Shown: in pieces, positions 1 through 12,018 of the stretch
How the letters are laid out: each line of letters opens with the position of its first letter
Numbering within the stretch: position 1 is the first letter of the stretch
Assembly: GCF_048771995.1 (NCBI RefSeq)
Contig: NC_133030.1
Span: forward strand, 11,238,001 to 11,302,000
Direction: 5' to 3'
Length of the DNA: 64,000 nucleotides
Origin: Taeniopygia guttata
Lineage: Eukaryota; Chordata; Aves; Passeriformes; Estrildidae
Made by a program: the position numbers and the translations under genes
The notes under the pieces: model-generated
What the model saw: the letters and a program-made list of their open reading frames with translations, nothing else
Database searches by the model: none
Told to the model about the DNA's origin: nothing

Positions 1-3000
1 TTTCAACACACCACAAAAATCACCTCCTTCTGAGCATGAATTCCCCTGGAAAGCACTGGTGAGTGTTGATGCCCTCATGGATGACCAGGCAGTTTTAATT
101 CTAGACACAAGGGTGAAATGTTCTTTTTTTTTAAAAGAAGTTTTACTTGGGAATCAAAGAGACAAACAGGTTTGTCCCCCCTGAGGCCATCAGGTAATTT
201 TGTGAGGATGCACAAAGTTGTTCCTTGGATTTAGTGCAGCACTGAGTTTGAGCAGACACTAGATCTCTCAGAGGAGGCTGCTTTTATACTCAGCCACCCA
301 AAAAGGGATGAGCAGCAAATGCTTTCAAGCATGAGGAGAAGAAACAAGCTTTTACAAGGAGCTGGCAGTTAAAGGACATGCAGCAGCCTGATAAAACACC
401 ACAAAAACAAGCAGTGGCCCACGGCTGATCTCTGTTGGGCAGGATGGGTGGGGGGCACCCCCAAACTGCTGAGCAGGTCTCTCCAGGAACTCATTCCCTG
501 GCTCATTCAGAAGTGAAGGGATTCAGTCAATGGAGAGGGATGTTCTCAGCAGAAGGGAGGCACACGAAGAGTTTTGTCTGGGAAAAGCTGATTCCTGCTG
601 TGCTGTGCTGGGAGGGGACACTGAATACACTATTGTGGTCCATGCAGAGGTGCAGCCACAACTCCACAGGATCCACACCCACATCCGTCTTTCCTGCTGG
701 GTACAACTTCCTCCTAAGCCACATTCAGGCCCTTGGCATCGAAGTAAAAAGACTGAAAAGCAGCTCAAGGGGCTCAAGTTGGGCCTAAAAAAGTTGTGCT
801 GCTTCTGGAGCAGCGAGGCAGTGCTGAAGTGTGGAGTGTTCTCCTGGACACAGCCCCTTCCTCAAGGTGGGGAAGCGATCCAGCCGTGCTGTCCCTGCAC
901 ACTGAACAAACTGGAGGGAAAAAAAGCAAGGAAATTACACAGAGAGAGAGAGAAATAAACCAGGGAAAATTATCTCTGTTGGGTTGAGAAATGGCTGTGA
1001 CACTTTCAATCGGGTTGGCCTTCAGGAGCGTGTTGAAGTCGGCATGTGCAGCCCCGCAGATGTTGGGCCGTGCCCACAGCTATCAGCGTTCCAGCAGGCA
1101 TAAAGCAGGGACACAGAGGCCACCCACTCGGTGGGACAGGGAGATAAGGGGGAAGGACAGCCCCAGGAGCCCCTCAGCAATCCCACAGGGCTGTTCCAGA
1201 CGTTCTTCTGGGCTGGGCACAGCCCTGAACCCCAGGCAGAGCACCTTGGCCGTGGTGGTCAATGTCTGGGAAGATGCTGCCGCTAAAAGCTGTGGAGGCA
1301 AAGCCCTCAGACTCCCCTCAGCCAGCAGCCAGAGGAATGCTCTGCTGGCCTGAGGAATCTTCCACCCAGTTGCTTGCTCAGTCATGCATGGCCACAAACC
1401 TGTCTAAATAGGCAGTGATGACCAAGACTGAAACTCAAATCAGGAACTTTCCAGTCTGACAAGTAAAAAAAAAAAAAAAAAACAAACAAAAAAAATATTT
1501 CTGCTCCACACGTACTTAGCACAGGCCAGGCCCTTCCTTGCCTGCTGTTTGGTGCTCTCAGTTCCTTTTAAAAGCCTCTGAGAAGGGACACAACCCACAG
1601 CAGGCTCAGAGAAAAGAAGATGAAGCACTCCCACAGTCAAAAAGGCTGCATTCCTCACACAACACATTTGTCTGTTTTCCCCATCTCCAGCCACCCTGCT
1701 GACCCCTTAGAGTGTCTCTGCAGGCCGTGAACTTAGCAGAAAACAGCATTTTTGACCAGTTTCTTTTGGCCGCTGGATTCACTGCAGGGTGATGGGTGGG
1801 TGTGGATGGGTGTGAAAGCTCCAGTTAGAGACACACAGAGGAGCTCAGTAACTCGAGGGCAAAGGGTTACCACAGAGAATTTCCCAAGATGCCAAGACCC
1901 CGAGGGGCAGAGAGGATGTTCACTCAGGGTCAGAAGGAAGAGTTCTCTGACAAAGCATTTCTCCAGTCAGGAGGTGCAGGTTGAGCAATGGGCTGCTACC
2001 AGCTGAAACAGCAGCCTGGGAGGGAGCAGAAGGATACAAAACCACGAGGATATCTCTGAGGTCACCATAGAAAACAGTCTCTGACTAAGAAGAAAAAAGA
2101 AGCCAGAATTGCAGCATTGTTACTTCATCCAGGGAACTTTGTATAATCAAGACCAGCAGGCTCAGCATGACCACACAAAAAAAGCTACCAGGGATTTCTT
2201 GGAATTCCTGCCTGTATCCTGCCTCAGGCAGGTTTAACTAGCAGTGGACTCTGCCTGGAAAAGGCAATTCCCACTTTATTCCCTGCCTGTGTTTACTCTG
2301 ATCCGCTCTGGAGTCACCAGGCCCTACTTCCCTCCACATAAATAGAAGCATTTCAAGAGGAACAGGGAGGTTGTCAGCCTTGGACAGGAGAAAACATCCA
2401 CTTCCAGAGTTTTCTGCTGGAAACCCTTTCCTTTGAATCACCAGCCTTGCTGTCATGAAAAATGTTGTCACCACAAAATTCCTCAGGTGGGAAGGGTTCA
2501 ATCCCTTCTTGCTGGATTCCAGAGGCCAGGAAAGCAGCTCAATCCTGAGAAAGGAGCATTTCCTGAACTTATTTCAGGAAATATTTATTCATAATTATAA
2601 TAAATATAACATAACATAATATAAATTCATAATTACTAATTCATAATAATTATTCCATTATTTCAACCTAAACTGTCACACAGCCCCTTCACAGGCCTAC
2701 AGTTACAAAGATGGGAACACAGCTGGGAATTGCAGAGATTGGAAAAGAAGGAGGAAGGGGACTGAGAATCTGTGTTTTTACAAGAATCTGTATTTTCACA
2801 GCCGCATCCAGCGTGAGAAGCACCAGTGCAGAGAGGCTGAGGAACAAGAAGAGAAAGTGACACCACCATTACTTTACATCAGCTGGAAACTTTCTCTTCT
2901 TCTTCCAGGTCCTTCAGAAGTGGCTTTTTCCAGGAGTAATTGGAGAAGACAGTTCTACCCCTTTCCCCACATCACCCTCCACCAAAACCAGATCTCTCTG

Positions 3001-3720
3001 TTTCAAGCAGCTCCTGCTTTCCTGTCAGGTGGGAGGATGAGGATTAAGCAACAGCACCTCCAAAAGCAATGAAACCTCAAGGATGAGGAATTGGGAAATG
3101 AGTGGGATCTCTTCCCAACCATCACATGACTTTTATTCATCCTCCTCCTTGGGAATGAGGTAAATTTCCATTTTCAGACAACGTGCTTTGCCTGGTATCT
3201 ACAAGAAAGAAATTCAGAATGTCATGATTCATTTAAAAAGCATCTTTATTTCACCTGCAAAAACCCGTGTTATATCATAAATCAGGGAATAATTGAAAGG
3301 TTGATCAGCTGTAATTTTAGTTCAGTTGCTCTGTGAGGGATTCTGTCCTTTACAGCTTTCTCCATGGAGATTCCAGGAACTTTGTTAATATTCCCATCAT
3401 GTTCCAGCACTAAGATTACAGTCAACAAGCAGGGCATTGTTTGAAGTTGGTCACTGAAGAAGCTCCCAGCGCCCTTCCAAATGACACTTCCACCTCACCT
3501 GCCTGTCAGAGGCTGCCTGGAAAGAGAGGAATCTCCCTGCTGAGTCCCAGAGCTCCTCCTGCTCACTGTGATCTGGGAGGGGAAGGGAAAGGAAAGGGAG
3601 AGGGGAGGGAGGAATAGGGAGACGAGGGAAAATGCTGGCCTCAGAGTATCAGGAGACAGGTAGAGAGCTGTAGAGGAAGAGGGGCAGAGGGAGAGAGCAA
3701 AGGCATCTGGAGCTATCTGC
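1..3720. other. Non-coding stretch at left edge
   Basis: I see no supportable gene in this interval. It is mixed-composition vertebrate intergenic or intronic DNA with short A-runs (about 1466-1482), an AT-rich simple stretch (about 2575-2660) and purine-rich DNA (3580-3720) leading into the pentamer array. Short open frames on both strands lack ATG context, domain content or splice support. The most protein-like is a minus-strand frame at 1083-1397, which I could not match to any family. Confidence 0.5.
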
Positions 3721-3721
3721 C

Positions 3722-3878
3722 GGGAAGGGAAGGGAAGGGAAGGGAAGGGAAGGGAAGGGAAGGGAAGGGAAGGGAAGGGAAGGGAAGGGAAGGGAAGGGA
3801 AGGGAAGGGAAGGGAAGGGAAGGGAAGGGAAGGGAAGGGAAGGGAAGGGAAGGGAAGGGAAGGGAAGGGAAGGGAAGG
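3722..3878 (+). repeat. (GGGAA)n microsatellite, about 31 units
   Basis: An uninterrupted pentanucleotide array of about 157 bp, purine-only on the plus strand. The opposite strand reads as a spurious proline/serine-rich frame. Runs of three G separated by two A could form G-quadruplex or triplex DNA. It abuts the CpG island that starts near 3912. Confidence 0.97.
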
Positions 3879-3911
3879 ATCGCAGCACCTGGCCCCCTTC
3901 CCAGCCACCAG

Positions 3912-4440
3912 ACTCAGCGCGGGGTCCCTCAGCGTAGCGCGGGCGAGGCCCGTGGCACAGGGGCGGGGGACAGCCGAGCTGTTTCGGGTTGTCCCGGTTT
4001 GTCCCGGTTTGTCCCGGTTTATCCCGGGTTATCCCGGGGGTCGCGGCCCCGCCGAGCCGCCACGTGGGGGCGCCCGCACTGCGCTGCCCCCGCGGACAGC
4101 GCGCTCCGTGCGCCGCTGCCCCGGGGCACGCCGGGAGTTGTAGTCCCAGCGGCACGACGGCGGAGCGGTGCCTGCCAGCGGCTTCTCCGCGGTTCGGCGG
4201 GGCGGCTCCACCACCGTTGTCTCCTCACGGACACTCGGGGACCTGCAGGGTGGTTTCCGCCATCCCGCAGCGCTGCCGGGGTGAAGTGCCACGGGGGGAT
4301 CTGGCATCGGTGTCGCGTGGGGATGGCGTCAGCGAGAGGCGCGGGCGGTGTCATGGCCGCGGGGGCGCTGTTCCTTTATGAACCCCTCAGGCGGGGGAGT
4401 GAGGCAGGGCAGTGCCCGGGGCTCTGTACCGGGGTCACAC
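3912..4440. promoter_or_regulatory. CpG island, probable (bidirectional) promoter
   Basis: This is the only strongly CpG-rich segment outside the ERV. Seen directly: four to five tandem copies of a 10-mer (GTCCCGGTTT and variants, 3991-4036), a CACGTG E-box (4061-4066), and GGGAGTTGTAGTCCC (4133-4147), whose reverse complement matches the ZNF143/SBF motif core ACTACAACTCCC. That motif is typical of TATA-less housekeeping and divergent promoters. No recognisable gene lies next to it, so the transcription unit it drives is unknown. Confidence 0.7.
4323..4398 (+). CDS. Candidate first coding exon of an unidentified gene
   Basis: Inside the CpG island an ATG (4323) opens a frame with a second in-frame ATG at 4353. 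A plausible 5' splice site, GTGAGG, starts at 4399. The peptide begins MASARGAGGVMAAGALF and is not recognised. Without splicing the frame stops at about 4445. CpG-island position plus a good donor is the only support; it could equally be untranslated. Confidence 0.2.
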
Positions 4441-4584
4441 ATTGAGATAACCCCACTGGAACTGTGCCAGACATAAAATGTTGCAACAGAAGAGTCAAAT
4501 TGCATAGGGAACAAGCCTACCCCCGACATTTGGTTCCTCTGAGAAATCAGCATTTCCAGTGTTTATAAAAGCCCTGATTATCAG

Positions 4585-4935
4585 CCACAGGCTGCTTTGG
4601 GTTGGGAGGGACCTTAAAAACCATCACTTTCCATGGACAGAGACACTTTCCACAATCCCAGGTTGCTCCAAGCCCCATCCAGCCTGGCCTTGCACACTTC
4701 CAGGGATGGGGCAGCCACAGCTTCCCAAGGAAATCCATTCCAGTGCCTCAGCACCCGCACAGGGAAGAGGTTTTTGCCCCAAAATGCCATCTAAACCCAC
4801 CTTCTGCCAGTTTGAAGCCATTCCCACTTGTCCTGTCACTTCTTGTTCAAAGTCCCTGTCCAGCTCTCCCTGAGCTCTTTTCATCACTGGAAGGCTCCAA
4901 GGAGACCTTGGAGCCTTTTCTTCAGGCTGGACATT
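4585..4935 (-). mobile_element. CR1 LINE 3' fragment
   Basis: Reverse complement of the CR1 3' end. From left to right it shows the GGGTTGGGAGGGACCTT segment, the GGTTGCTCCAAGCCCC segment and the block complementary to the end of ORF2. This is one of the longer copies in the window and is 5'-truncated as usual for CR1. Confidence 0.9.
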
Positions 4936-6054
4936 CCCATGAGCACCAACAAGCATTTTGTAACACAATGAAGCCGAAATAAAACCTAATTACGTTTTGG
5001 GAGGGGAAACAAGGGCTTGTGGTCTAAAGGCAAAAAGAGAAAATTGAAAAAATATATGAAAGTGGTGAAATCATCAAGAAAGCAGGGTGAGAACAGGCCT
5101 GAAAGATGTTTGATGACAGCAGAACAGGCCATAAAAATATGATAAAATATATAGAAATTATATTCCTTTCTCTATAGAGGGTATGGCAGAGCTGACAAAC
5201 AAATGAAGTATTTTCCTGTACAAATGTTTTTTCATTTTTCAAGTTTAAAATTAAATGTTGCATCTGATTCTTGGATTTCTCACAAATATTTTGTGCATTT
5301 ACTTTCCACAGGCTGATTAATTCTTAAATAATTGATGGAAAGCAAGCCATGAGCATTGGTTTTAAATATTCAACCGCGAATATCTTTAAATTTTCCAAGC
5401 AATTCCCCTCACACTTCTTTTTTACCTGAAACTTGAATTTGAATTGGACTCAGTCTGCTAAGAAAGGCATTCTGGGTATTATTTTAACCTTACAAGAAAA
5501 AGCACAAAATTTAACCCTAACTTTGCAGAAGTTAATGCACATTTCTGCTGATGCCAGGATAAATTCTAGGCAGGGCAGAGAAAGGAAGCCTGGGTGAGCA
5601 GTATAAATTCTGAAATTCTGCAGGTGTTTACCTTTGAGTGAGATAACACAAAGTTGTCTAAAATGGGATTAATAAACAACCAGATTTTTACCACCCCCAA
5701 AGGGATAAATTTCTCCCCAGTATCCAGTCTGATCCTTCCCTCCTTCATCTGGAAGCCATTTAAAGTCAAGTGTTTAAAGGGTGGCCACAGAGAGTACAAA
5801 GTCTCTTCACAAGGAGCCTTGATTCTATGAATCCATTGTTTGTATAAGAATTAAAAAATAGGGAGGAAATGGAGGAGAAAATAGCACTGGCATGACAAAT
5901 GGAACTTTTTTTAATTCACAAAGTCCTGGGAATTTTAAAGCCAGAACTGCAGTCCAACCTGAATTTCACAAGTGGATGCTATTTTTAGAGGAGAAAAATA
6001 AATCATTCACATCCTCTTTTATGTCACATATTTGCATACCTAGCAGCACCATAC

Positions 6055-6082
<28 letters not shown>
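6055..6082 (+). repeat. Poly-A run
   Basis: 28 consecutive A bases followed by a GAGGGG purine tract. It could be the tail of a retroposed sequence, but no flanking duplication or source gene was recognised. Confidence 0.9.
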
Positions 6083-6086
<4 letters not shown>

Positions 6087-6734
6087 GGAAAATCTGCTCT
6101 GTTTCATTGTAAGTAATAAAATCCACACATAAATAATATAGTTAGACTTTGCTTAAGGAAAAAGAAGGGTTGGTTGGTTTTTTGGTTTTTGGTTTGGTTT
6201 GGTTTAAGGCACATCAAGAATTTCAGGAATCCTTTATGTTTAGGACTAGATAAATGAAAATGGTCTCTCACTAGTTACATGAGATTAGCCAATTAATAGG
6301 TGAAATCTGATTTTCAGTAAGCAAAGTGTAAATGCACAGAGGATCACTCATATGGGAATTTCATCGACAGAGTATTTTTCCTCGATTTACTTGGTGCTTC
6401 CATGCCCGTTCCCAGGGCAGCTCAACTTCTAGGAATGTGAGAGGATGTCTGTGCTGATGAGTCAGTCCGGGGGTATTGATTTCTGAGTGCAGCCAAAAAT
6501 AGACACTCAGGGAAAAGAGGAGCAGAAACTGGGTGAGTGTATTTTGATCCTATCCTGCTAAATTTTTCCACTGGTGCCAAAGAAAATCACAGCTGTGTCC
6601 TTCCAGTGTCAGAGGTTACTGTGCATGAGGAAAATGAAAGAGGATGTCTTGGTTTTGCAGAATATTTAGGGATTAGCACTTTGATTAGTGAAGGGGTGAT
6701 ACAGCTGATGATAAAGAGTGAACCTCTAATGGAC

Positions 6735-6825
6735 ACTTCCCACCTGACCAGGTTGCTCCAAGGCCCATTCACCCTGGCCTGGAACACTTCCCGGGATGAG
6801 GCAACCACAGCTTCTCTGGGGAAGA
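6735..6825 (-). mobile_element. CR1 fragment
   Basis: A short reverse-complement match to the CR1 segment around CAGGTTGCTCCAAGGCCC and the CCACAGCTTCTCTGGG block. Both ends are truncated. Confidence 0.75.
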
Positions 6826-8517
6826 AGGAGAAAAGAAGGAACATATTTCTTGCCAAGTTATCCAAAGACCCGATCCCAGATTTTGCTGTGAGCCTTGTTC
6901 GGTCCACTGGCAGCAAGCAGCTCCTTACAGTGGATCTTTTTGGGAACACATGGCTGGGGTGGGTGGAGAGGGAGGGAACTGCAGCAGAATTAGACCTGAT
7001 AATCCAACCTTTCCACCTTAACAAGCCAGGAGAGGCATCTAAATCTCTCATCTGGACACACATTGGAAACCAGGCTCTAGTTTGGTACCTTGGAATTCAG
7101 ATGTCTCTTTTAAAAGGCATCCAGGGTTTGGAATTGCACACAGGCTGATGTCCATCCTTAGGCATGTCTCCACACAGCTAGATTTAGATTCCATCACCTC
7201 TGGAAAGAGGTGATTCTCCAGTCCTGCAGGGAGCAGCCACCCAATGCCCTTCATCTTAACAAGCCCTTTTGAGCATCCTGAAGATGCCTCTAATGATCTT
7301 AGAACCTTCTTAGGAAGCTCCTGGTGGACCTCCCTCATCCTTCTAACAAGTCCCCAGGGACAATTTCACAGGCACTGTGTCACCCTGTTTTTCTGAAAGT
7401 TTTAAAGTTTTTCTAAAAGTTTTTTATGCTTTCTGATGTTTACATATTTTTACTGAAGTTCTTGTGCACTGTCATATAAATAATGATTTTTTGCATTCTT
7501 CTTTGTAAGAAGAGAGAATTAATAAACTGTTAGTTTGACCAGCGTGGTTGGAAAAGTAGCAATTTAATCCTCCAATCCACTGTCACTTTTAGAATTCTAT
7601 ATATTGCATAGCCAGAAATAAACGTTCTCTTTTTTCCCTCTTTTGTATCTAATGTGCATGTGTAAATTATTTCATGTCGTAATGCAGCAGCACTTGGGGG
7701 AAGGAAACTTTCCTCCTTTTTAAAGAAAACGAAAACTTCCAGAGCAGTTCAGTTTGTCCCAACTTCTCCACAGCTTGGTTGGAGAATTCATGGCTTGGCC
7801 AACACCTCTGCAGTCCTCCACTTGGTTGGTGTAGAAGTTGTGGCAGGAATTTGAGGGATAATTGATCCTACATCATTATCCTTCACCAGCTCCACCAGCA
7901 GCTGCCCCTGGACAGCAACTTGTGGTTGGCAGAAGTCCCTCAGAACCTTGTGGACATCCCAAGGGAGCCATTAATAGCCTGAAACAGATTCCAGGTTCCA
8001 GGGATTCTAGTCAGGAGAAAAGTTGTGCATAAAGACAAATCCTGCTCCTGTGCCCTGGTTGTGCTGCCATTCAGAGCCCTGGAAGAGCTGGAACAAGGAA
8101 GTTTTTTCTCTGCATAAATATCCTGCTCACAGTTGTAATCTCGTTCACACTGACAAATTTTCTTGCATTTCAGACACCTACGGCTACAATTAATACAAAG
8201 TCTCATTACAGAATGGAAGTATTTAAATATTCAGAGCCACTTGTAGCTAAATAAAAGAGATTTTATAAAGCCTATTTCATCATAAACTTTGGGGGTCAAT
8301 CAAGTGAGAATAATCTCAGCATTTTTTACAGATTATTTATTATTTCTCTACAAAGAAGAAAGGTGGTGAAGAGAGGGATGAGCTTCAGGAAGCAGCATTA
8401 CCATTAGGATTTGATGCAGCAAGGAGAAAAAAATGGGAAAAAGGAAAAATGTAGTGGCAAACATTGCTCCCGAGATTGAACTCTGGTGATTCCAGCAAAC
8501 AACAGATACCCAGCAAG

Positions 8518-8543
8518 GAGAGAGAGAGAGAGAGAGAGAGAGG
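8518..8543 (+). repeat. (AG)n microsatellite
   Basis: About 13 AG dinucleotide units, followed by imperfect purine sequence. Confidence 0.9.
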
Positions 8544-8955
8544 AGAGCGATTTCAGAGCTGATCCATAAAACATAACTTAACATATTTGGAGTTTAATTT
8601 TGAAAGGGATATAAACCGCTTTCATATGGTGTATGTAAGTGTGCCTCAGTATCAATTCCCAGAACTCCTGCCCTAAAATATGCATCCAGCACCTGCCTGC
8701 TCTCACCTCAGCTTCCTCAGTGCTCAGTGGAGAACAGCATTCCCAGCTGGACTCTTCTTCTCGTGTGAAAATGACCTAAAGCTGTGCCGTGCAATTCTGA
8801 AAGTGAACAGCTCTCCCTTCTAACTGCAGAGGGAGCCAAAAGAAGGAGTTTTCAGCCCAGAGGAGCAGTTTGGAGGCCAGAAAATGAATTTGGATTCCAG
8901 CATCTACTTTTTAGATGTCAAAAAGTTAGAGAGGAACAGTCACAAATTGTAGTTT

Positions 8956-9948
8956 CTACCCAGCTGATGGTGGAGACTGAGCGAGGTTTTCTTGTCTTGT
9001 TAAAGCCCTTCTCACCTGGCTGATCACTCTTTTTAGGGCACATTTTACCTCTTTGTTCCTGAGGCTGTAGATGATGGGATTTAGGAGCGGGGTGATCATT
9101 CCATAGAGCATGGACACGACCCTATCCCAGTGTGGGGAATAGGTGAAGGAAGGGCGGACGTAGGTGCAGATGGTGGTCCCGTAAAAAAGGCAAACTACGG
9201 CCAGGTGAGAACCACAGGTGGAGAAAGCCTTGTGCCAGATCCCAGGGGACTTCCTGGCCAGGATCTCCAGGAGGATATAGAGGTAAGAGACCACAGTGAC
9301 CACGCAGGCACTGCTCCCCAGCACCCCGGCCACCACCAGGATCACCAGCTCCCTGCTGTGGGTGGACGAGCAGGAGAGGGCCAGCACGGGAGGAATGTCA
9401 CAGTAATACTGCTGGATTTTGTTAGGGCCGCAGAAAGAGAGCGTGAAAACCAGAGAGGTGTGCAGCAGGGAGTTCAGAAGCCCTGTTGCCCAGGTGCCCA
9501 GGGCCAGCTGAGCACACAGCTTGGTGCTCATGATGCTCGGGTACCTCAGGGGGTGGCACACAGCCATGTAGCGGTCGTAGGCCATCACAGCCAGGAGGAA
9601 AATCTCCGTGCCCACCACAGCGATGAGGGAAAAGTGCTGGAACAGGCAGCCAGAGAAAGAAATCTCTTTGTGCTCCAGCAGCAAGGCCCCCAGCATCTTG
9701 GGCACGGTGATGGTGGGACATAAGAGATCCAGCAGGGATAAATTGCTGAGGAAAAAGTACATGGGGGTGTGCAGGTGGGAGTCGGTGCAGATGGCAATGA
9801 GGAGAGTGGTGTTGCTTGCCATGGTGGCCAAATAAATGAGTAGAAACAGCACAAAGAGAAGCAAACGGATTTCTGGAGCATCAGAGAGGCCCACGAAAAC
9901 AAATTCTGATACTGCTGAGAGGTTGACCCTCTGCATCTTATCTCTCAT
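8956..9948 (-). CDS. Olfactory receptor, class II, intact
   Basis: Predicted odorant-sensing seven-helix receptor of the olfactory neuron ciliary membrane, coupling to Golf. It is 330 codons from the first ATG; a second in-frame ATG four codons in (9936) better fits the usual short OR N-terminus. Hallmarks in order: N-glycosylation site NLS (residues 9-11), PMYFFLSNLSLLDL before and in TM2, MAYDRYMAVCHPLRYP at the end of TM3 (about 122-137), KAFSTCGSHL at the start of TM6 and NPIIYSLRNKEVK in TM7. The usual TM1 GN is SN here. A splice acceptor with a pyrimidine tract (intron ending at 9973, exon from 9972 on the minus strand) lies just upstream, matching the normal OR arrangement of a 5' UTR exon plus one coding exon. 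The subfamily is not assigned. No stops or frameshifts are seen. Confidence 0.93.
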   Translation of the reverse strand: MRDKMQRVNLSAVSEFVFVGLSDAPEIRLLLFVLFLLIYLATMASNTTLLIAICTDSHLHTPMYFFLSNLSLLDLLCPTITVPKMLGALLLEHKEISFSGCLFQHFSLIAVVGTEIFLLAVMAYDRYMAVCHPLRYPSIMSTKLCAQLALGTWATGLLNSLLHTSLVFTLSFCGPNKIQQYYCDIPPVLALSCSSTHSRELVILVVAGVLGSSACVVTVVSYLYILLEILARKSPGIWHKAFSTCGSHLAVVCLFYGTTICTYVRPSFTYSPHWDRVVSMLYGMITPLLNPIIYSLRNKEVKCALKRVISQVRRALTRQENLAQSPPSAG

Positions 9949-10479
9949 TGCAGGAACGTGGCAGAGGTTTCCCTGGAATAAAGAAGGTGTAACTTAATCA
10001 CAATTTCATCCCCATTTTGAAGATTGTTAGAGGGTTTTAAGGTCCATTTTGAAGTTCAAAACCATTTCCAAGCATTGGCAAACTCAAAATCTAAATTTTA
10101 CCCACATATTCCTAATGCAAAAGGCAAAATGTAGGTATTAAACTTCACAGTGATTAATGCAAAATGTTAGTTTTTGCAAGTTGCCACCTCAGACTGAAGA
10201 GCTGGAAGCTGAAGTTGCCTTCCCTGTAGTGTCCAGTTTGGACACAGCCCCAGGCAACACAACAGTGCTTTCAAGGTTTTCTGTTCAAGGGGAGTGTGGT
10301 ATATATCCCTAAAATTCCTTTCAACATAAATTATTCAGTATTAATAATACCATTAAAAAAGGTCTAGATTAGTAACAGAAGCTAAAACTTACTTTTTAAG
10401 GGAGTAATGCTGTCAGAAAATAATTAAGTCTCTCAGAATCAGCAGATAGATGCATGTTGGGGTTTTTTTTTCAGATTTT

Positions 10480-10590
10480 GAATGGGGTTTGGAGCAACCT
10501 GGTCTAGTGGAAGGTGTTCCCTGGCCTGTGGCAGGGGGTTGGAATCAGCTTTAAGGAGCTTTCCAACCCAAACCATTCTATGATTCTATC
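10480..10590 (+). mobile_element. CR1 3' end
   Basis: A sense-oriented CR1 terminus: GGAGCAACCTGGTCTAGTGG, then the CCAACCCAAACCATTCTATG block and the 8-mer-type tail. Confidence 0.9.
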
Positions 10591-11764
10591 ATAAAAATGA
10601 GTTACAATTTGGCACCCCATTAAAGACCCCACAGTTTTCTATAAATTTTACCCTACAGACTTCCATAATACCATTAGTACTTCTAGCATCTATCTGGACT
10701 TTCCCCCCATCCCATTTCCCCAGTTCAAAGTCTAAATATGGCATTAAAGGATCTTCCCATTTACCCCAAATTGCTTCATGGAATGTAGCTCAGTATTTAC
10801 AGTAAGGATTTACATGCCAGCCCTATAGCAAGGGAAAGAAAAATTCAGTCCAAATGCCTCCTTTTTGGGAGACTTTGGGATTGATTTTGAGATGGTGGGA
10901 ATATTGTACCACATTCTCATTTGTAAGAGATGCAGAGATAAATAGATTGATGAAATATTCCATCTGGCCAGGCTCCTCTGTGGTCTCATGTTCTCCCAGA
11001 AGCTTGAGAGGGAGCAAAGTCAGGGCTTAAACTACATAAGAAATACTAAACTCAGCAGAAATAAAATGGACATCAGTTGTTCATAAAATGGGGAGCTCAT
11101 TCAGGTAAAATAGCACAGAAACAACACAGAAATACTCACTGCTGCACATAATTAATTACAGGTGATTTATAGTTGTCTGTGTCTCCAGGAAACAAAACAA
11201 TCCTTTTTCTTCTTTCTACATGTGACATAAAAATTATTTCACTCATAAGGAAAAGATGAATCCCGACAGAGCAGCATTGGAATATTCACACAGACACCTG
11301 CCAGCACTGGCACAAGGGCTGGCTTGGCTGCAGGAGTAGGCACCTCTCTTCTTTAATGAGGTTTTATAAATATGAGGGAGTGTCTGGGGAGAAGTGTATC
11401 TGACAGTTTTTTTTGATGTTCCCTTAATTGCATGTATGAGGGGTTTGTCAGAACATTGCCAAAAGAGGATGGAAATCGAAGGAACCAAAATTACCAGCAC
11501 TACTTGGAAGAGCTAACAAAAATTCCCCTCTGGTCCTATTAAGCATCCATCTGTGATTTATGGGCGTGACACTTCCCATGTGATGCCCAGAACTGGGAAC
11601 AGGCCTGTTCCTCTTCCAGCAATACCTGGCCATAAATTCTGCACTGTTCACATGAAGGACTTTGGCTGTCCATCATTCTTCCAGCCTGTTTGCTGTGTTT
11701 GCAAACTCCTGGAAAATGAAAGATTCTGCATTTTACATGGACAAACGGTGATATTACAAGAGGG

Positions 11765-12018
11765 AATGGTTTTAAACTAAGAGATGAGGGATTTAGGTTG
11801 GATATTAGGAAGAAATTCTTCCCTGTGAGGGTGAGGCCCTGGCACAGGGTGCCCAGGGAAGCTGTGGATGCCCCTGGATCCCTGGAAGTGTCCAAAGCCA
11901 GGTTGGATGGGGCTTGGAGCAACCTGGTCTTGTGGAAGGTGTCCCTGCCCTTGGCAGGAGGTGGAACAACATGAACTTTAAGGTCCATTTCAACCCAATC
12001 GATTCTAGGACTCTATAA
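11765..12018 (+). mobile_element. CR1 3' fragment
   Basis: Sense-oriented CR1: ATTTAGGTTGGATATTAGG, CTGGCACAGGGTGCCCAGGG, GGAGCAACCTGGTC and a degenerate terminal tail. Confidence 0.92.

Larger units (their letters stand above)
4936..8955. other. AT-rich intergenic stretch without a gene
   Basis: No gene is supported here. It contains a poly-A run (6055-6082), a short CR1 fragment (6735-6825), an (AG)n run (8518-8543) and AT-rich unique sequence. A 203-codon plus frame at 6537-7148 crosses the CR1 fragment, lacks domain features and is treated as chance. Confidence 0.5.

Noticed and set aside
1083-1397. 104-codon minus frame near the left edge
   Set aside because: Leucine-rich and somewhat protein-like, but no family, splice sites or conservation could be supported.
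3495-4155. Minus-strand frames with repeated FPSLP peptides
   Set aside because: They translate the (GGGAA)n array; not genes.
6537-7148. 203-codon plus frame
   Set aside because: Its start is not ATG, it crosses a CR1 fragment, and no domain is visible.
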